Part shown: one piece after another, positions 4,113-6,523 of the stretch
Layout: each line of letters opens with the position of its first letter
Position numbering within the stretch: the first letter of the stretch is position 1
From: Sulfurimonas sp.
Lineage (GTDB): Bacteria > Campylobacterota > Campylobacteria > Campylobacterales > Sulfurimonadaceae
Direction: 5' to 3'
NCBI GenBank assembly: GCA_015487435.1
Contig: WFPU01000281.1
Location: forward strand, 1-6,523
DNA length: 6,523 bases
Position numbers and translations under genes: made by a program
Notes under the pieces: model-generated
What the model was told of the DNA's origin: nothing
Databases searched by the model: none
The model's input: the letters and a program-made list of their open reading frames with translations, nothing else

Positions 4113-6374
4113 TTAATCCTTTAGAATATCTCGAATTTTTAAAACACTATAATTATAATGATTGTATAAAACTACAATATCATTATCAGCATACAGAATC
4201 GACATCTTTTTTTGAGGAATTTTTATTTCTCTTCTCGTTGCATCTTCTAGGTTTATAATAAAAATTTTATCTCCAATTTTTTGAAAAAGATATTTATCAC
4301 TTTGAAATTGATGATAGTGTGGAGTTAGCCAGTTTTTATTTCCATTTCTGCAGGAGTTACCTGAATTATTACAAGTCCAATTTTCTGGATATTTAAAAGT
4401 ATATAATTCTTTATCAATAATATATTTACGTCTCTGTGAATCAACTTTCATTCTAAGGATTTTATCTTGATAACCAATTCCACCACCTATTTTTTCATAC
4501 CATGTTTTTTCATGCCACACTGTATCTGAGCGACCACTTATCATACCTATATCTAATCTATTTCTATTTTGATCTCTGCGCATAGGAGCATCATAAGGCT
4601 GCATTGTTTGTTTGTCATATGTAACAGAGTTGGAATTAGGAACTTCATGATATAGTGTAATACTGTAATTATCCTCTCTTATTATTTGCTTAGGATCATA
4701 AATTAGCTTGTGTGAGATTTTACATACATTTGGTAATTTATTACAATTTTTCGTTACAGTGCTACCACTAAGACTATTAAAACCAGTAAATAGGTCTTCT
4801 AAAGATATAGAACGATTAGAACTGCCAAAAATAAATTGATGATTATCACTTAGTCTCTCATTCTTCATAGTTGATAAATTTATACCTTTGAGATGAAATT
4901 TAGCATAATGCTTCACATCATCAGTAATAGGACCATTAAAGTATTGCGTTCTTAACATATATGTAATATCTGTCCCGGTCAATACTTTATGATATTTAGC
5001 TAAATCACTACTTGTTTTTTGCTTGGCAAGCTTATCTAATGATGCGCTTTGTGCTGATAATTCGAAAATAACAGCTTCCCCCTTTTTATTTCTTGCTAGA
5101 TAATATGCAACAGGAAAAACTGAGTTGAATTTTTTCTCTTTCTTTAAAAGTGAGATTTTTTTCCCTTTACCACTCTTTGTATCAAAAATATAAATATATT
5201 TAATATCAAAATCATCTATCCAAGATATACTTGTTCTGCCAGGAATAGTTTCAAAAAATATTACCTTCCCGGATTTTTTATCATAATAGTCCCAAATAAC
5301 TGAATGTTCAAAATGCAGACTGCTTTTCTGATCGTCGTTTTTCTTTTTAACTACTTTAGCATGAACTGGAAACTTATATTGTAATGTATGAGTTTTAAAA
5401 TCATATATCTTGTAATAATATTTTTGTTTTTTTTCATCAAACTTATGATCAGAATAGAAATTAAACTCATTTGGTATCTCACCATAGTAGTATTTGTTAT
5501 CAAGGCACTTAAAGTCTCTTGTTAATTTCATTGTTTTATTATTCTCGCTAGAAAACACTACATCTGTTCTACTAGGCAAGCCTATAAAATATAAACCATC
5601 TGTGCATTCCCCTATTCCACCTGGTCTTTCTTCAGATTTTCCAGAATATTGCTTTTCAAACAGAATTTTGTCTGTTTTTAAATCTTTAACAAATACTTTA
5701 TTGCTTTGAACAACAAATAATTTTTTAGAATCTGAAATACGTATTCTCAAAGGATCAGTCATATTGACTTGCTTTTCTTTTTTCGGAACAATAAAATCTG
5801 TACCAACATATGCATAGGCATCATCAAAAAAAGTTGCTTTCCCAGAAGTGCTATCTTTTTTGGCTTTAAAATTTATTAGAATATATCTAGTTTTTGGAGG
5901 AACAGGGACAATTGATTCTCTTTTTGTCCACTTGTTATATGAATTAAAATAACCAACAGATTCTATAGAGATGGGATGATGGTTTTTATCTACAAAAATG
6001 ACTACTATATTACCTTCATCCCCTTTTTTTGAAATATTTAACTGATAAGCACCAAATTTAAGTTTATATAATCCTGCATCTACTTTTGCAAGAGAAAAAC
6101 CTTGATATCCTAAGTCAAACATTTGTGAAACTGTTTTTACACCAGTCATATTTGGAAAAGTTAATGCTCTTCCATTTGAAGTAGGTATTGTATATGCATA
6201 CATACCATTATCTCCACTCCACCAATATGCTTGCTCTGTATCAGCGATTATCTCAAAATGTGGATTTTGTAATTGATTGTCGCTTACACTTTTGTGTGCG
6301 GGAACAGGTTGTGAAGTACACCCTGCAAATATTGATAATAGCATTATCAAACCTATACTAAATATGCCTTTCAT
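4113..6374 (-). CDS. Large lipoprotein: beta-sandwich-like N-terminal region plus long beta-rich region
   Basis: 753 residues from the ATG at 6374-6372, chosen because AAGGA sits five bases upstream and a classic signal peptide follows at once (MKGIFSIGLIMLLSIFAGC). C19 is the lipidated cysteine in a good lipobox. In-frame ATGs at 6380 and 6422 would put 2 or 16 extra residues before the signal and have worse ribosome binding sites. Residues about 36-192 alternate strands with a YKLKFGAY strand, a GNIVVIFVDKNHHPI strand, an NKWTKRE segment and a late ATFFDDAYAYVG strand, resembling jelly-roll carbohydrate-binding modules. Residues about 205-753 are rich in short aromatic strands and turns (KVFVKDLKTDKILFE, YIYIFDTKSGKGKKISL, KIFIINLEDATRREIKI), like beta-propeller blades. 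Six cysteines (257/290, 544/551, 668/675) could form three disulfides. Likely envelope-attached and extracytoplasmic. Sugar binding is inference. I do not recognise the family. Confidence 0.88.
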   Translation of the reverse strand: MKGIFSIGLIMLLSIFAGCTSQPVPAHKSVSDNQLQNPHFEIIADTEQAYWWSGDNGMYAYTIPTSNGRALTFPNMTGVKTVSQMFDLGYQGFSLAKVDAGLYKLKFGAYQLNISKKGDEGNIVVIFVDKNHHPISIESVGYFNSYNKWTKRESIVPVPPKTRYILINFKAKKDSTSGKATFFDDAYAYVGTDFIVPKKEKQVNMTDPLRIRISDSKKLFVVQSNKVFVKDLKTDKILFEKQYSGKSEERPGGIGECTDGLYFIGLPSRTDVVFSSENNKTMKLTRDFKCLDNKYYYGEIPNEFNFYSDHKFDEKKQKYYYKIYDFKTHTLQYKFPVHAKVVKKKNDDQKSSLHFEHSVIWDYYDKKSGKVIFFETIPGRTSISWIDDFDIKYIYIFDTKSGKGKKISLLKKEKKFNSVFPVAYYLARNKKGEAVIFELSAQSASLDKLAKQKTSSDLAKYHKVLTGTDITYMLRTQYFNGPITDDVKHYAKFHLKGINLSTMKNERLSDNHQFIFGSSNRSISLEDLFTGFNSLSGSTVTKNCNKLPNVCKISHKLIYDPKQIIREDNYSITLYHEVPNSNSVTYDKQTMQPYDAPMRRDQNRNRLDIGMISGRSDTVWHEKTWYEKIGGGIGYQDKILRMKVDSQRRKYIIDKELYTFKYPENWTCNNSGNSCRNGNKNWLTPHYHQFQSDKYLFQKIGDKIFIINLEDATRREIKIPQKKMSILYADNDIVVLYNHYNYSVLKIRDILKD

Positions 6375-6379
6375 CGTCA

Positions 6380-6384
6380 TCCTT
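6380..6384 (-). promoter_or_regulatory. Ribosome binding site deciding the start of the large lipoprotein
   Basis: AAGGA on the - strand, five bases before the ATG at 6374. It overlaps the first base of another in-frame ATG at 6380, which is too close to use it. The second lipoprotein gene has the same AAGGA plus five-base spacing. Confidence 0.6.
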
Positions 6385-6453
6385 CGTCTAATATATTTAT
6401 CAACCAAATATATAATCATCACATAAATACTTATGCTGTACTATTTGATCATC

Positions 6454-6478
6454 TGAGTATTGAAAACTTAAATACTCA
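6454..6478. promoter_or_regulatory. 8-bp inverted repeat upstream of the lipoprotein operon
   Basis: TGAGTATT at 6454-6461 and AATACTCA at 6471-6478 are perfect inverted copies with nine bases between them. They sit about 80-105 bases upstream of the chosen start at 6374. Their spacing suits a dimeric repressor or activator operator. A weak hairpin of an off-window gene is the alternative, but no U-tract follows on either strand. TATA-like -10 candidates occur nearby, none decisive. Confidence 0.35.
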
Positions 6479-6523
6479 AATAATGAAATATGTTTTTATA
6501 CTACTATCTAAATAGAGAATAAA

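Noticed and set aside
6375..6422. Start of the large lipoprotein at 6422
   Set aside because: It would put sixteen residues, including several arginines, before an otherwise perfect lipoprotein signal peptide, and no good ribosome binding site precedes it.

Overview
The window is AT-rich bacterial DNA. The A/T-rich promoters with good -10 boxes but weak -35 boxes, the tRNA-Asn sequence and the protein flavour suggest a Campylobacterota bacterium of the Sulfurimonas/Sulfurovum type. That assignment is inference; no taxonomic marker gene is present.

The left part (1-1580) looks like chromosomal backbone. It holds the 3' end of an unrecognised gene (to 404, + strand), a convergent 84-residue gene with a LETM1-like hydrophobic tail (462-716, - strand), and a membrane-anchored SprT-like zinc metallopeptidase (929-1429, + strand). 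The two complete genes diverge from a shared spacer with a candidate promoter on each strand.

At 1581-1631 lies the 3' half of a tRNA-Asn(GUU) gene on the - strand: anticodon loop, T arm, acceptor 3' strand and encoded CCA, with no 5' half. Immediately to its right come clustered TTTTCCA-type repeats at about one helical turn spacing, an extended -10 promoter, and a full-length tyrosine recombinase (1805-3001) reading away from the tRNA fragment. This is the usual anatomy of the integrase end of an integrative element in the 3' half of a tRNA gene. The orientation predicts that the rebuilt intact tRNA-Asn lies to the right, beyond the window.

The right part (3014-6374, - strand), inside the inferred element, is a very AT-rich two-gene unit converging on the integrase with a 12-base gap. 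The upstream gene encodes a 753-residue lipoprotein with a beta-sandwich-like N-terminal region, a long beta-rich region and three close or paired cysteine sets. One base after its stop comes a 365-residue lipoprotein built of degenerate helical repeats, with a visible in-frame 39-bp tandem duplication. Tight coupling and matching lipidation signals suggest the two act together at the cell envelope. Neither matches a family I can name, and they are the most likely novel content here.

Two hand-counted 60-base lines illustrate the composition change: the line starting at 961 has 28 G+C and the line starting at 3841 has 14.
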